From Vanessa cardui (lineage: Eukaryota; Arthropoda; Insecta; Lepidoptera; Nymphalidae), in the NCBI RefSeq assembly GCF_905220365.1, contig NC_061128.1, positions 2,480,001 to 2,544,000 of the forward strand: DNA of 64,000 nucleotides, in the 5' to 3' direction. Under the pieces are notes generated by a model that was not told the DNA's origin, searched no databases, and saw nothing but the letters and a program-made list of their open reading frames with translations. Positions 29,401-38,922 of the stretch are shown here, one piece after another. Every line of letters starts with the position of its first letter. Position 1 is the first letter of the stretch. Made by a program: the position numbers and the translations under genes.

Positions 29401-32400
29401 GATTAACTTTACGTTCGGTTATCTTGAACTATTAGGCACTAATGAATGTGAAATGTTTTTTTAAGTCATTGTGAAATCTTTAATGTGAGGGCTCGGTAGA
29501 TCCGTCTTCGTACAACCCACTTTCATTCCACTGTCGGATTTCTTATTTCAATAGATTCATTCATTTTAATTGTATGATGTGTTTATGATGAGTAGGAACT
29601 CATTAAATGCAGAATTAACATGCTGACCTATAGCAATATTAATTTCCACAGATAGAAGTGACTATACTTATGTATGGTAATATAAATATAAATAAATATA
29701 AATATGAGACAACATCACATACATTACTTTGATCCCAATGTAAGTAGCTGAAGCACTTGTGTTATGGAACATCAGAAGTAACGACGGTACCACAAACACC
29801 CAGACCCAAGACAACATAGAAAACTAATGGTAATCTACATCGACTCGGCCGGGAATCGAACCCGGGACCTCAGAGTGGCGTACCCATGAAAACCGGTGTA
29901 CACACCACTCGACCATGGAGGTCGTCAAAACTAATATTGTTATTTCAAGTTCAAACAAAACTTTACTTTATGTGTTCGTAACAAATATTCGAAATTTTTT
30001 GAATTTGACATAATGTTTATATAACGACGATGTAGATGGTCTAGTGTAATATGAAAATTATTTGATAACCAATAGGAATCAAGAGCTCGTTGAGCTGATG
30101 TCATCAGCAGTGCGAGATCTAGTGGAAGCAGAATTTCTTGGAGATCGGGATCAACAAAATAATCCTCTGCCCTCACGGCCGCTGCCCGAGGATCAAAGGG
30201 AAGCAGCTTCTGGTAAGTTTTATGATTTTTTTCAGTGGTCTGTCGGATTTCATTTCGTTCAATTACCTTTATGCAATACAAGTCGTATGAATTAACCCAT
30301 CTTAACACAGTTACACGAGTATAAAAAAATGTTAACCGTATTATATATATGTATATATAGGATAGGTTTTTAAATTAAATACATAAGTTTAATAATGCCG
30401 TAGAGATAATTGTTAAGATCCCTAATTAATTTAATCTTAATAAGATCAACTTAATAACTCGATACTAATGTAGCTTGTACGTTTGAGTCGTTAAGTCATT
30501 GTCTAAAATAACACCTCTTTTGTGTGAAAAGTTTTGAGGCTCTTCAAAGAATTAATAAAAAAAACTTTGTAGTTGAAAACCTAGATTCAATATTGATTTA
30601 CAATTTAATTTAGTGACTTAATTAGAAAACTTCGTATACGTTATGTTCTGCGTACTAAATTAACGTGAACTACGCCTACATCTCGTGTGTTTGCGTTTGC
30701 GAGCACACATAGGTTAACTTTAATCGTATTTGCATAACAATTAATGAGTAAACTTGCTCACACCCGTCAAAGATGCGAACGTGAGGATTTTTTGATATAT
30801 CAGTCTTTGATATATCAATTGTTTTTTTAAAGTTTTGATATTATTTTGTCTTCCTATCTACTGTTGGCTCCTAAAAATTTTGTTACCAATCCTTTTTTTT
30901 TGTAATTCCGTCTCATTAAGTATTTTGAAATAAGGAAATGTATTATTAATAATTTACACGAATTTGTATGCTATTAGTTTTTACCATCGATTTAAGTTCT
31001 GGTTAATCTTTTGGTATTCTCTATTAATATGATATAGTTACTCGCATTACCGTGTAAAATTACGGGTTCGATTACGGACTACTTCAAGGAGATTTGTAGG
31101 GCCGTAACTTTATAATTTTGTTGTGTTTGAGAAATGATAGTTGAAGCAAATTAAATTATACATACGTATATTTTGTAAAATTAAGCCCAGTGTGCGTTGT
31201 TTATATAAAAATATCTGCTCGGTAGGGTTTTATTTGTATAAAGACAAGATCATATATTCTACCGCCAAGCATATACATACATAGTAGGTACTGTTAATCC
31301 AGTCAAAGTCAAAGTCAAAGTCTAAAACCTTTATTCAAAATAGAAGTGTTTACACTTTCTTATTGATTGTAGATAATCTACCACCGGTTCGGAATATAAT
31401 ACCTCAGACCTGAGAAGAACCGGCGAAAGAAACTCAGCGGGATATTTTTTTTTTTTTTTATAATGTCAATTTATAATTTACAATAATAAACATATTCCTG
31501 TTATTTGAAACAGCCTGGAGGCGATCATCTCATTCCCAAGGTGTGCAGTCCACTAGAAAGTCATTAGTGCTGTAATATCCTTTAGCACACAAACGCTCTT
31601 TAACGATTCTGTAACTAGAACCTCAAGGGTAATTTAAGGAATTATTAATATTCCGTGCTATGCAACATCTATGGACGTTGATGACTTACCATCTGGAGGC
31701 CCATTGGCCCGTTCATCATAAAAATATAATACTTTCCATTTGATAACTCAACATTTAAAGTATTCAGTGCTTAAAAATATGACAAGTAATTATCCAACTT
31801 TGTATTACAAATGTCTTTCATGATTATAGTCTAAATATATATGTAGTAATGATGAAATATTTATCACAACCAGCATCAATTCATTGCAAAATAGTTCAAC
31901 GTGCGAAACAAAGAAAACAATTAAGCGAAGTAACGAATTTCGATAACCTTAATTTCGTTGAAATTGTATTGTGTGTCAGGAATTGTGCCAGTCGCAGGCG
32001 ATTCGCATGTGATTTGAATTCATAATGCTATCAGATAGAAGTGGTCACTGTTGATATACATAATGTATCGGTGACGATGCTAGTTCAACATATTCGACTT
32101 GTCTCCTTGCGTTGTTTGAACGAATTTGTAGTCTTTGTCATTTGTGATACATGCTAGGCGTAAAGACAATGATTAATCTAAGCTATGATGCATATAGTCG
32201 TAAAGTAGAATATATAAAAGTAATTATTAGAGAATTCATCGTATAAATTTAAGAATCGTAATAAAAATTTTAGTTAACAACGTTGTACGTTAAGAAACAT
32301 ACTTCTTTTATTCTTCTTTTTTTGAATATTAGTAAAGAACATTACATTTAAAGAAATCAATCTAACATCTAACACCTTAAATAAAATTAAGGAGTCGATT

Positions 32401-35400
32401 TTATCAGGCAAAGTGAAAGCTATCACGATCCACGTACATATAACTATCATACTTGTACTGAGCGAACTAAAATCCATGTTATTGTATTGATCATTATAAT
32501 CGTTCGGCTAAGCTAGATCCTTTGAGAAGCATTTATTTTTATTCTTTGTTTATATGCCAACACATAATACTAATGGAAATGCAAATTATAATCATCAAAT
32601 CCTACTGCATAATTAAAGTATTCCATTCAACAGTTGATAATGATCCTCGCTACATAGTGTGCGGTATTGTATTTTTAATAGCTCAGACGAATATCAATCA
32701 GACACAAGTTTTTAACCTTCATAAAGTTGTTAGTCATTAAGAGATACAATATTGTCGTAGGGAATGAATTGGTTGTGGTGGATTATAGTAAAAAGTTTTG
32801 TCAACCCTATTGCTAAGAATTATATTTTTCGTTGTAATCTTACAACAAAGCAAAAACTAATTTAAAAATTAACATTATTAAGTAAGCAAGTTACGTTAAA
32901 GTTACAGAAATAAATTCAATATAAATTAATTTGATATAAATTTTCAATTATAGATCAAAACATATCAAAATACACTTTATTCAAGTAGGCTTTTACAAGC
33001 AATTTTGAATCGTCATTTTACAATTAAGTGAAGCTACCACCGGTATAGATATATATAGATAGATATAGGATACATACATAAACATTTAAGAGTGTAAGGC
33101 GAACGAATGTGACTTTTTTTTAAATTGAGACCTGAAAGGACTGTCCTTTCGCTTGCGTACAAACCGGTATCTGTTAAGTGCAACGGACCTCTAAAACTGT
33201 TACAATGACCTCAATATGTTCAATTTAAAGATACTTTGTTTTTCAGCGGCACGTACAAAACTTTTCTACAGACCGTATGACAAAACAGGGAACTTAACAG
33301 ATTGTCTATTAATCGATTCCAAACTAATCAAGAAATAAAAAATAAAAAATGTTTTGTATATTTCTCTTTTAGAAGTTATGCCTGTGAACATGCAATTTAT
33401 ATACTATGTATAAATTGGCGAAGTCTTACAGTAAAACGATCAATATAAAGTTTAAGTTTATACTCAAACTTTTATCCATAGTTTCACTGTCTCGAAAAAA
33501 GGGTACATTTTGTTTCTTTTGGTTCCAGCTTACTTGGTGCTTAATTTTATCAAAATCAGTTCAGTGGCTTAGCCAAGAAAGCGTAACAGACACACAGATA
33601 TAGTTACTTTTGCATTTATAATATACGAGTACATGTATGGTGAGATTCCTATCAGTGCAGTGTATCATCATCATATGGTCTTACGATGATAAGATAGACT
33701 AGCAGTTTATTATTAAAACAAATCGGTACTTATAACTGTTGTTAGGACTAGGCAATCATTGATAATATTGTAATTAAAATACGTATATAAATACAAAACA
33801 ATATTTATTTGGTATTGCTTTTTATATAATATACCAATTTGAATTACCTGATTGGTAGGAGTTATTTTATGACCAATTTTCAATCAAAAAACGTGATCTA
33901 CCTCGTTTCTATGATTTAAGACCATATAGCCTACATACCTACATATTCTCTCCGTAATAATAAATACATTCACCATTTCGAATCATATCGCAAACATTGA
34001 TGAAAAACACAAACGCATTACTTGAATGAGCAACGTTATAATGTAATAATAATGACATAGCCTAGAACTCTAGATGGTAAGCGTCATTTACACTAGCTTA
34101 AGAAATACTAAAACCCGACTACGGAAATAGTTGCACTATATATTTGGAATTTGAAATCTAAAAAAATCTATATAAAGTTTGGTGTTCTTAGGCTCAAATG
34201 TGAAACCACAACATAAATATTTTTGTTTTTGTCTGTAAACTCTTAGTAACCGTTCAAAGATAAAAGTTTGGCAGTATTTTACTGAGTGCGTAGAAAAACA
34301 CCTTCTGGTCCTGCTTGACCCAATTCTATGTCAGGTTGATTTGCTGTTCCATAGAAGTAACTAAAAATTAAAAATGTAGACGTACAACTTTCTATTAATA
34401 TTAATATATACTGAACATTAATATCACGATAACATCGATAGCATTATTATTTTTTACATTACTACTAAAGTGTGAGTGTTTTCGAGACCTTATTTTGACA
34501 ATCAATCATGTAATGATGTAACGAAGCAGTATTTAACAAAAAAATGGATTTAACTATTATACAATCTTATCCAAATATATCATAATAAAACAGCTATAAA
34601 TACATTTTGTCAAGTTGACAGTAAAAACATAATTAGTCGCATAATTGTAATTTTTATAAATAAAATATTCAGAAATAGTCGAAAAAATATTGAATCAACA
34701 TCCTCCTGCTCTTATCCCAATATTATTTGCAGCATGTCTTCTCCTTCCATACTTCTCTGTCAGACATCATCTCGCAAGTAACATTCTTTCTAACCATATC
34801 CTCTTTATCACAATCCATCCATCGTTTCCTTGGTACCTCTACCTCTATATCCTTTTACATCCATGCTCAAGCCTTTTTTCACAATATATTTCATTCCTCC
34901 GCATTACATGCCCTTAAAAAAAATGGAATATTGAGTAAAATATGTGATACTAAGAACAGCGATTGGTAAGTGTAGAATGGGACTGCATCCTGTCGCCGCT
35001 GCCCATGGCGGGCGTGGAGGGCTGCGCGCGGCGCGAGTGGGCCGCGCGCCACGTGCTGGCGGCCGGCGCGCTTCTCGGCAAGAGCTGCTCCGCCGCGCTC
35101 AAGCTCGCCGGCCACAAGCCCGCACTGCAGACGCAGGTAGGTTACCTGCCATACTAAGTAATAAGTGCTTTTAAATAAAACTAATTATAACGGATGAATC
35201 GCGGGTAGACTGTCTACCCGTGACCACGAACACTGCAAAGTGCTCGAAACGTCGGGATGTTTAAAAATAATTAATATACGCGATTCATCCGTTATAATTA
35301 GTTTTATTTAAATGTGTAATAATCGCGAAAATTTAAGACAACATTAAAAAAGGGCATTGTTGAAAATTGCAATAAATATTAACTAGGTAAGTTTTGTATG

Positions 35401-36524
35401 AAATATATCGAGTGTTCATTTCCTTACCATTTTAAGATACGCGAAATAAAAATACAAATCATACCATCGGGCACATAACAGTTATATTTAGTTTTTGTAA
35501 GCCATTGGGACTTGAGCAGCATGTATTACGCAATATATAAGTATTTTATAAAAATAGTAGGAGAAACCTATCTAAGATCTATTATCTAATAAAACTTTAT
35601 TATGAGTAATTTTATTAAAAGCATGTCTTAATAATTTCAGGGCTATCTCTTCGGTTGCCATTTAGCTCTAGCTTGGCAGGCGTTCTTAGATCTCGAAGCG
35701 TTCACAGGACCCGAGCCAGATAGCTTCTCGTTGGTTGGCGCTCCCCTAGCTTTCACTTTGGAGGCTCGGCCTGAGTTGTACTCCTACATAGAGGCCGGCA
35801 AGAAGAGCGTACATGATGTCGATTACCACGCGGTAAGATTTGAGAATATTTAGTTCTCTAAATGAAATGATTGTATATTATACAATTTTGTATATTATTA
35901 TAGACTAAATTGAGCCTTCAGTGCCGGACTGATAATTTTTTATTTAGAAATTCTCATTAGCGGTTATCAGTGTCACATTTACACGTCTTGTAATATCAAA
36001 AACTATTGTTCTGCATTTCCTAATAGCTGCTGAACTTCAATCTAACAGGCTGAATATAAATCGGCCTTTTAGATTGACGTTTCATTTACTATGACAGTAA
36101 CATCAGGATAGATCCGGCTCGAAGGACCAAAATGTCTCGTTAATCTAGTGGCTAGATATAAGACTATAGAGAGTCATTGGTCGTAACAAACACAGGCTGT
36201 GTTTGGTACTTATTGCCTAGTCAAGTCTTCGGTGTTTATCACAAATACAATGTGCATCTGTTACATCTCTATACTGCGATACTGGCGCAATGGTTTGTCC
36301 TCTGCGACTTAAGTTGCCGTGACTATCGATTTTATATATGTATATTGATCGCAGATGTCTATCTCCCACAGCTGTACGAGGCCGTGCTGGCGGGCGACGG
36401 CATCCAGCGCACGCAGCAGCTGCAGCGCGAGCACAGCGGCCGCGCGCGCGAGGTGCTCGACTGCTTCCCGTACTGCGACGCGCGCACCGCGCTCGCCAAC
36501 ATCATCGTCGCCATGAACCCCTAG
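20161..36524 (+). CDS. PDSS2: Decaprenyl/polyprenyl diphosphate synthase subunit 2 (PDSS2), complete, 7 exons
   Basis: PDSS2 pairs with PDSS1 in mitochondria to make the polyprenyl diphosphate tail of coenzyme Q. Coding exons are 20161-20468, 22041-22172, 22727-22915, 30076-30212, 34976-35136, 35641-35832 and 36372-36524. All six introns are GT-AG, the phases agree, and the sum is 423 aa plus stop (the human protein is about 400). The start ATG follows an in-frame TGA two codons upstream (20155-20157). The N-terminus MSLSRLRSVV is basic and Ser-rich, fitting a transit peptide. Hallmarks are WNRAVSEAEKIVGYPTSFLS and LVGSNHPLLKTAK in exon 1, AWGLIVLLVSKAAGH in exon 2, and LVHKGLVNMN plus FGNKIALLSGDYLLANS in exon 3. 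The Asp-rich DDxxD catalytic motifs of PDSS1 are absent, as is usual for subunit 2. The last exon continues into a tandem array of its own 3' end. The nearest candidate AATAAA is at 38143, implying a 3' UTR of about 1.6 kb that includes the array. Confidence 0.93.
20469..22040 (+). other. PDSS2 intron 1
   Basis: The intron runs from GTTAGTAG to TTTTTTCATAG. It is AT-rich and no repeat family was recognised. The short frames near 20850-21074 are on both strands and unsupported. Confidence 0.75.
22041..22172 (+). CDS. PDSS2: PDSS2 exon 2
   Basis: The acceptor is TTTTTTTCATAG and the donor is CATAG before GTACAC. The exon is 132 bp. It encodes NLLYNGKNNMQAWGLIVLLV then SKAAGHSPEIPDMEQDKAAG, aligning to the human PDSS2 segment around GLVVLLISKAAG. 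Confidence 0.9.
22442..22712 (+). mobile_element. tRNA-headed SINE in PDSS2 intron 2, abutting exon 3
   Basis: The head carries an A-box-like TGGCCCAGTGGTTAGAACG and a B-box GGGTTCAAACCC, followed by the family body (CACCGCTGATTCATGTGC, CTCGGCGGTGAAGGAAAACATCG) and the tail GGCTGTTGTTGTTATTTA. It resembles the abundant lepidopteran SINEs of the type described in Heliconius. Internal segments normally present after AACATCG and before AATTTACAGGC are missing. The tail ends about 15 bases before the PDSS2 exon 3 acceptor (22721-22726), so the element supplies much of the sequence immediately upstream of that splice site. Confidence 0.85.
22727..22915 (+). CDS. PDSS2: PDSS2 exon 3
   Basis: The acceptor is AATAATTCTGTGCAG and the donor is CTCAG before GTACC. 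The exon is 189 bp. It encodes SQRALAEVAEMIRTSHLVHK, GLVNMNVRQVLAGEPDDMLF and GNKIALLSGDYLLANSCTEL. It corresponds to the region where catalytic prenyltransferase subunits have the first Asp-rich motif, which is degenerate here. Confidence 0.92.
25045..25195 (+). repeat. Hairpin-bearing interspersed repeat, copy 1
   Basis: The sequence contains an almost perfect stem: CAGCGTTCGCGGTCACGG, a short loop, then CCGTGACCACGAACGCTG. This is followed by CAAAGTGCTCGAAACGTCGG and TTAATATACGCGATTCAAATC. The same string order recurs at 35175-35345 in intron 5, so this is a dispersed element. Confidence 0.7.
25683..25729. repeat. Nested perfect inverted repeat
   Basis: Positions 25696-25709 (TTCGAATGTGGCAA) and 25716-25729 (TTGCCACATTCGAA) form a 14-bp perfect stem with loop TGAGAA. 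Just upstream, CACATTCGAA pairs with TTCGAATGTG. The left and right halves can therefore fold alternatively. Confidence 0.8.
28337..28542 (+). mobile_element. Helitron-like non-autonomous element (about 206 bp)
   Basis: The element begins TC after an A (28336), reads TCTATATCAATATTAG, then GTGAAAGTAACTCTGTCGG with a GTCTGTCTGTCTGT run, and ends GCGGGCGAATACTAG before a T. Ends of the form A|TC...CTAG|T and a short GC-rich stem before CTAG fit Helitron-type termini, and the length is close to known lepidopteran Helitron-like MITEs. The family name is not certain from sequence alone. Confidence 0.55.
29682..29926 (-). mobile_element. tRNA-headed SINE, GACCTCCATGG family, copy 1
   Basis: On the minus strand it starts GACGACCTCCATGGTCGAG, has the B-box CCCGGGTTCGATTCCCGG, then a body with TGTTGTCTTGGGTCTGG and ATTGGGATCAAAGTAATG, and ends in an A/T-rich repeated tail. 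A second copy of the same family lies on the plus strand at 59284-59540. It is not an intact tRNA gene: there is no proper acceptor stem partner and the body continues past the tRNA-like head. Confidence 0.85.
30076..30212 (+). CDS. PDSS2: PDSS2 exon 4
   Basis: The acceptor is AACCAATAG and the donor is TCTG before GTAAGTTT. The exon is 137 bp. It encodes NQELVELMSSAVRDLVEAEF followed by LGDRDQQNNPLPSRPLPEDQ. The first half matches the VVELLASALMDLV region of human PDSS2; the second half is a charged, Pro-rich linker. Confidence 0.9.
31301..31613 (-). mobile_element. Truncated non-LTR retrotransposon (LINE) 3' end
   Basis: On the minus strand, 31613 down to 31530 encodes YRIVKERLCAKGYYSTNDFL then VDCTPWE and a stop. 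I recognise this as the C-terminus of the reverse transcriptase ORF of a jockey/CR1-type LINE. The 3' UTR follows, with GAACCGGTGGTAGAT and CGCCGGTTCTTCTCAGG, and the tail is a TTTGACTTTGACTTTGACT repeat at 31301-31322. An upstream in-frame stop shows only the last 30 or so codons survive. Confidence 0.75.
31660..31727 (+). repeat. SINE/MITE tail fragment
   Basis: ATGACTTACCATCTGGAGGCCCATTGGCCCGTTC matches, with changes, the 3' end of the elements at 38406 and 52761 (ACTTACCATCAGGTGGCCCATATGCTCGTC). Confidence 0.55.
32963..33045 (-). repeat. LINE 3' UTR fragment
   Basis: The fragment contains TATCAAAATACACTTTATTC, AAGTAGGCTTTTACAAGC, TTTTGAATCGTCATTTTACA and AAGCTACCACCGG. I recognise this as a common lepidopteran LINE 3' end in antisense orientation. 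It degenerates into a GATATATATAGATAGATATAG run. Confidence 0.6.
33485..33640 (+). repeat. Diverged repeat fragment ending TTGCATTTATAATAT
   Basis: ATCAAAATCAGTTCAGTGGC, AAGCGTAACAGACACACAGA and GTTACTTTTGCATTTATAATAT are the characteristic end of the same family seen at 15335-15462. Confidence 0.5.
34976..35136 (+). CDS. PDSS2: PDSS2 exon 5 (GC-rich)
   Basis: The acceptor is GGTAAGTGTAG and the donor is ACGCAG before GTAGG. The exon is 161 bp. It encodes EWDCILSPLPMAGVEGCARR then EWAARHVLAAGALLGKSCSA and ALKLAGHKPALQTQ, matching the LSHGALLAKSCQAAMELA region of human PDSS2. It is far richer in GC than the flanking introns. Confidence 0.92.
35175..35345 (+). repeat. Hairpin-bearing interspersed repeat, copy 2
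   Basis: Inverted ends AACTAATTATAACGGATGAATCGCG / CGCGATTCATCCGTTATAATTAGTT flank an inner GGGTAGACTGTCTACCC palindrome. The block ACCCGTGACCACGAAC then TGCAAAGTGCTCGAAACGTCGG is shared with copy 1 at 25045-25195. The whole element sits in the 504-bp PDSS2 intron 5. Confidence 0.75.
35641..35832 (+). CDS. PDSS2: PDSS2 exon 6
   Basis: The acceptor is TTAATAATTTCAG and the donor is CACGCG before GTAAGATT. The exon is 192 bp, phase 0 to phase 0. It encodes GYLFGCHLALAWQAFLDLEA, FTGPEPDSFSLVGAPLAFTL and EARPELYSYIEAGKK. It corresponds to the C-terminal helices of the prenyltransferase fold (human [20 protein letters not shown] region). Confidence 0.92.
36372..36524 (+). CDS. PDSS2: PDSS2 exon 7 (terminal, GC-rich)
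   Basis: The acceptor used is TATCTCCCACAG before CTGTACGAG (phase 0). It encodes LYEAVLAGDGIQRTQQLQRE, HSGRAREVLDCFPYCDAR and TALANIIVAMNP, then TAG. The end matches human SFPPSEARSALENIVFAV. A second possible acceptor GATCGCAG at 36347-36354 would add 17 bases and shift the frame, so it is not preferred. The exon is the founder unit of the array that follows. Confidence 0.92.
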   Translation: MYEAVLAGDGIQRTQQLQREHSGRAREVLDCFPYCDARTALANIIVAMNP

Positions 36525-37425
36525 CCCGCCCACACACGGCAGCGCACTCAGCGGCTGCAGCGCGAGCACAGCGGCCGCGCGCGCGAGGTGCTCGACTGCT
36601 TCCCGTACTGCGACGCGCGCACCGCGCTCGCCAACATCATCGTCGCCATGAACCCCTAGCCCGCCCACACACGGCAGCGCACTCAGCGGCTGCAGCGCGA
36701 GCACAGCGGCCGCGCGCGCGAGGTGCTCGACTGCTTCCCGTACTGCGACGCGCGCACCGCGCTCGCCAACATCATCGTCGCCATGAACCCCTAGCCCGCC
36801 CACACACGGCAGCGCACTCAGCGGCTGCAGCGCGAGCACAGCGGCCGCGCGCGCGAGGTGCTCGACTGCTTCCCGTACTGCGACGCGCGCACCGCGCTCG
36901 CCAACATCATCGTCGCCATGAACCCCTAGCCCGCCCACACACGGCAGCGCACTCAGCGGCTGCAGCGCGAGCACAGCGGCCGCGCGCGCGAGGTGCTCGA
37001 CTGCTTCCCGTACTGCGACGCGCGCACCGCGCTCGCCAACATCATCGTCGCCATGAACCCCTAGCCCGCCCACACACGGCAGCGCACTCAGCGGCTGCAG
37101 CGCGAGCACAGCGGCCGCGCGCGCGAGGTGCTCGACTGCTTCCCGTACTGCGACGCGCGCACCGCGCTCGCCAACATCATCGTCGCCATGAACCCCTAGC
37201 CCGCCCACACACGGCAGCGCACTCAGCGGCTGCAGCGCGAGCACAGCGGCCGCGCGCGCGAGGTGCTCGACTGCTTCCCGTACTGCGACGCGCGCACCGC
37301 GCTCGCCAACATCATCGTCGCCATGAACCCCTAGCCCGCCCACACACGGCAGCGCACTCAGCGGCTGCAGCGCGAGCACAGCGCACTCAGCGGCTGCAGC
37401 GCGAGCACAGCGCACTCAGCGGCTG
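36405..37425 (+). repeat. Tandem array of the PDSS2 terminal exon end, 135-bp unit
   Basis: TAG stop codons recur at 36522, 36657, 36792, 36927, 37062, 37197 and 37332, a constant 135-bp spacing (45 codons). Each unit runs from CAGCGCACTCAGCGG through the MNP-stop and a short CCCGCCCACACACGG linker. The genuine exon copy differs from the array units at 36413 and 36418, giving Gln instead of Arg. The six downstream units look identical to one another. The array ends in a nested 29-bp repeat (about 37351-37425). Because the unit is a multiple of three, very long open frames exist on both strands across the array; I treat these as by-products. Confidence 0.95.
37351..37425 (+). repeat. Nested 29-bp tandem repeat at array end
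   Basis: AGCGCACTCAGCGGCTGCAG followed by CGCGAGCAC is repeated at 29-bp spacing, two full and one partial copy, before unique sequence at TATCTGCTC. This is a second-order duplication of the first quarter of the 135-bp unit. Confidence 0.9.
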
Positions 37426-37436
37426 TATCTGCTCAA

Positions 37437-37464
37437 GGCATCCCTGATAAGTATCAGGGATGCC
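37437..37464. repeat. Perfect inverted repeat directly after the array
   Basis: GGCATCCCTGATA and TATCAGGGATGCC are 13-bp perfect complements separated by AG. If transcribed it would form a stable stem in the PDSS2 3' UTR. Confidence 0.9.
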
Positions 37465-38142
37465 AATCAAGTGATTACCTGTTCCAGATGCTTCGTCAGG
37501 GAACGTTTATTTGTTAAAAAATATTCTGAGAGTATTACAGGAAGCACATAGTACAGTAAATGAAGTATAAAAATAAGTCATACTTATAAGTTATCTCTAT
37601 GTACTTAAATTAATATTTTAAGCAAGCTTTGTATTGCAGCTAAATGTAAATAGAGAAATAATTCCATGTTATACTCCTCGTGGTGTACAAAAAAGTATTT
37701 ATATTTATTGATGTTTAATTTTGGTGTCGAATTTATATAAAATTTACAAATGTATATGATTTGCTTTAATGTCTCGTTCATTGTAACAATTAATGTAGTT
37801 ACCAAGAAATGTTCCATTTATACTAAATTGTATAAAGAGACAAATTCAAATAGCATGAGAATTTTACTATTGAACTTCATAAAAGATTATATGAGTATTG
37901 AATACTTGTTAACGTATCTTTAGTTTTATATAAAATGAAATATTTTTGAAAAATGTATTTGTATATTGTTTTTATAAAATGTTAGTTTTGTAGATTAAGA
38001 AAATATTCCAAAATTTACCTAGTTTTTATATTTTGTATGTTTTTATTATATTTCGGAGCTTTTGCTCAAAAATACAATTTTACAACAAAACTCATCTTTC
38101 AATACTCCTTTTTACCGATTCCTTAATGATAATATATTTGAA

Positions 38143-38148
38143 AATAAA
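38143..38148 (+). terminator. Candidate PDSS2 polyadenylation signal AATAAA
   Basis: This is an AATAAA about 1.6 kb after the PDSS2 stop and, as far as I can see, the first canonical hexamer downstream of the array. No cleavage-site evidence is available. Confidence 0.35.
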
Positions 38149-38405
38149 GTTAATTCAATAGCACAATATGGTTTTTAGAACGTTTTAATTTTGTACAATT
38201 TCATTTAACCTTTAAAAATCCAAGACATACTTTTCTATAGAGTCTTTATATACTCAACTAGTAGATCGGTCCACGCGTTGCTTTGCTACTCTGACACTGA
38301 TAGTTATAAAAAAAATATGTCAACATTTCCGAAGTATTTGCGTGATGCGCGTTAAAAAACAGCTCCATTCGAACTAATTGTTTTGTCCTTTTTATATCGA
38401 CTTTA

Positions 38406-38662
38406 CTTGGTGGTAGGGCACCCACTCATCAGTTATTCTACCGCCAAATAACACTACTCAGTATTGTTGTGTACTGGATTGAAGGGTGAGTGAGCCAGTG
38501 TAATTACAGGCACAAGGGACATAACATCTTCCCAAGGTTAGTGGCTCATTGACAATGTAAGGAATAGTTAATATTTCTTACAGCGTCATTGTCTATGGGT
38601 GATGGTGACCACTTACTATCAGGTGGCCCATATGCTCGTCCGTCAACCTATACCATATAAAA
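38406..38662 (+). mobile_element. SINE/MITE-like element, GGTGGTAGGG family, copy 1
   Basis: It starts CTTGGTGGTAGGG, contains CCCACTCATCAG, CAGTATTGTTGTG, ATTTCTTACAGCG and ATTGTCTATGGG, and ends ACCATCAGGTGGCCCATATG, CTCGTCC, CAACCTATACCAT plus an A-run. The longer copy is at 52761-53035. Relative to it, this copy lacks the CTTTGTGCAAGCCCG segment near the start. Confidence 0.75.
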
Positions 38663-38922
38663 AAACCGAACAAATGTTAAGCAATAATTAGAATGAAATA
38701 ATCTACTTTTATTTTTATACTATATTTTACATTATTTGCAGTGATACAAATCAGGTATTATAAGTCATGCGAACATTCTAGAAGAAAATAAATAACAGTT
38801 AAGATAATTTCATACTTCATTATATACCTACTTATAATGGAAGAACTTCTTAGTGATTTCATATCAAAATTCTCCATAAAACAGCAATGTAAATTGAATG
38901 TTAATGGCTACATATTAATTAA

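Larger units (their letters stand above)
22916..30075 (+). other. PDSS2 intron 3 (about 7.2 kb)
   Basis: This is the largest PDSS2 intron. It contains a hairpin repeat (about 25045-25195), a nested palindrome (25683-25729), a short inverted repeat (26405-26430), a Helitron-like MITE (28337-28542) and a SINE (29682-29926). The remainder is AT-rich with no exon recognised. Confidence 0.75.
30213..34975 (+). other. PDSS2 intron 4
   Basis: This AT-rich intron contains LINE 3' fragments (31301-31613 and 32963-33045), a small SINE-type tail (about 31660-31727) and a repeat fragment (33485-33640). No exon was recognised. Confidence 0.75.

Noticed and set aside
36347..36371. Alternative acceptor GATCGCAG for PDSS2 exon 7
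   Set aside because: It would add 17 bases and shift the frame. The downstream CCCACAG gives phase 0 and the conserved C-terminus.
36309..37447. Open frames of 368-369 codons on both strands across the array, encoding Ala/Arg- or Val/Leu-rich repeats
   Set aside because: They arise because the 135-bp unit is a multiple of three and GC-rich. The real coding frame of the founder exon stops in every unit. There is no start or splice context and no recognisable domain.
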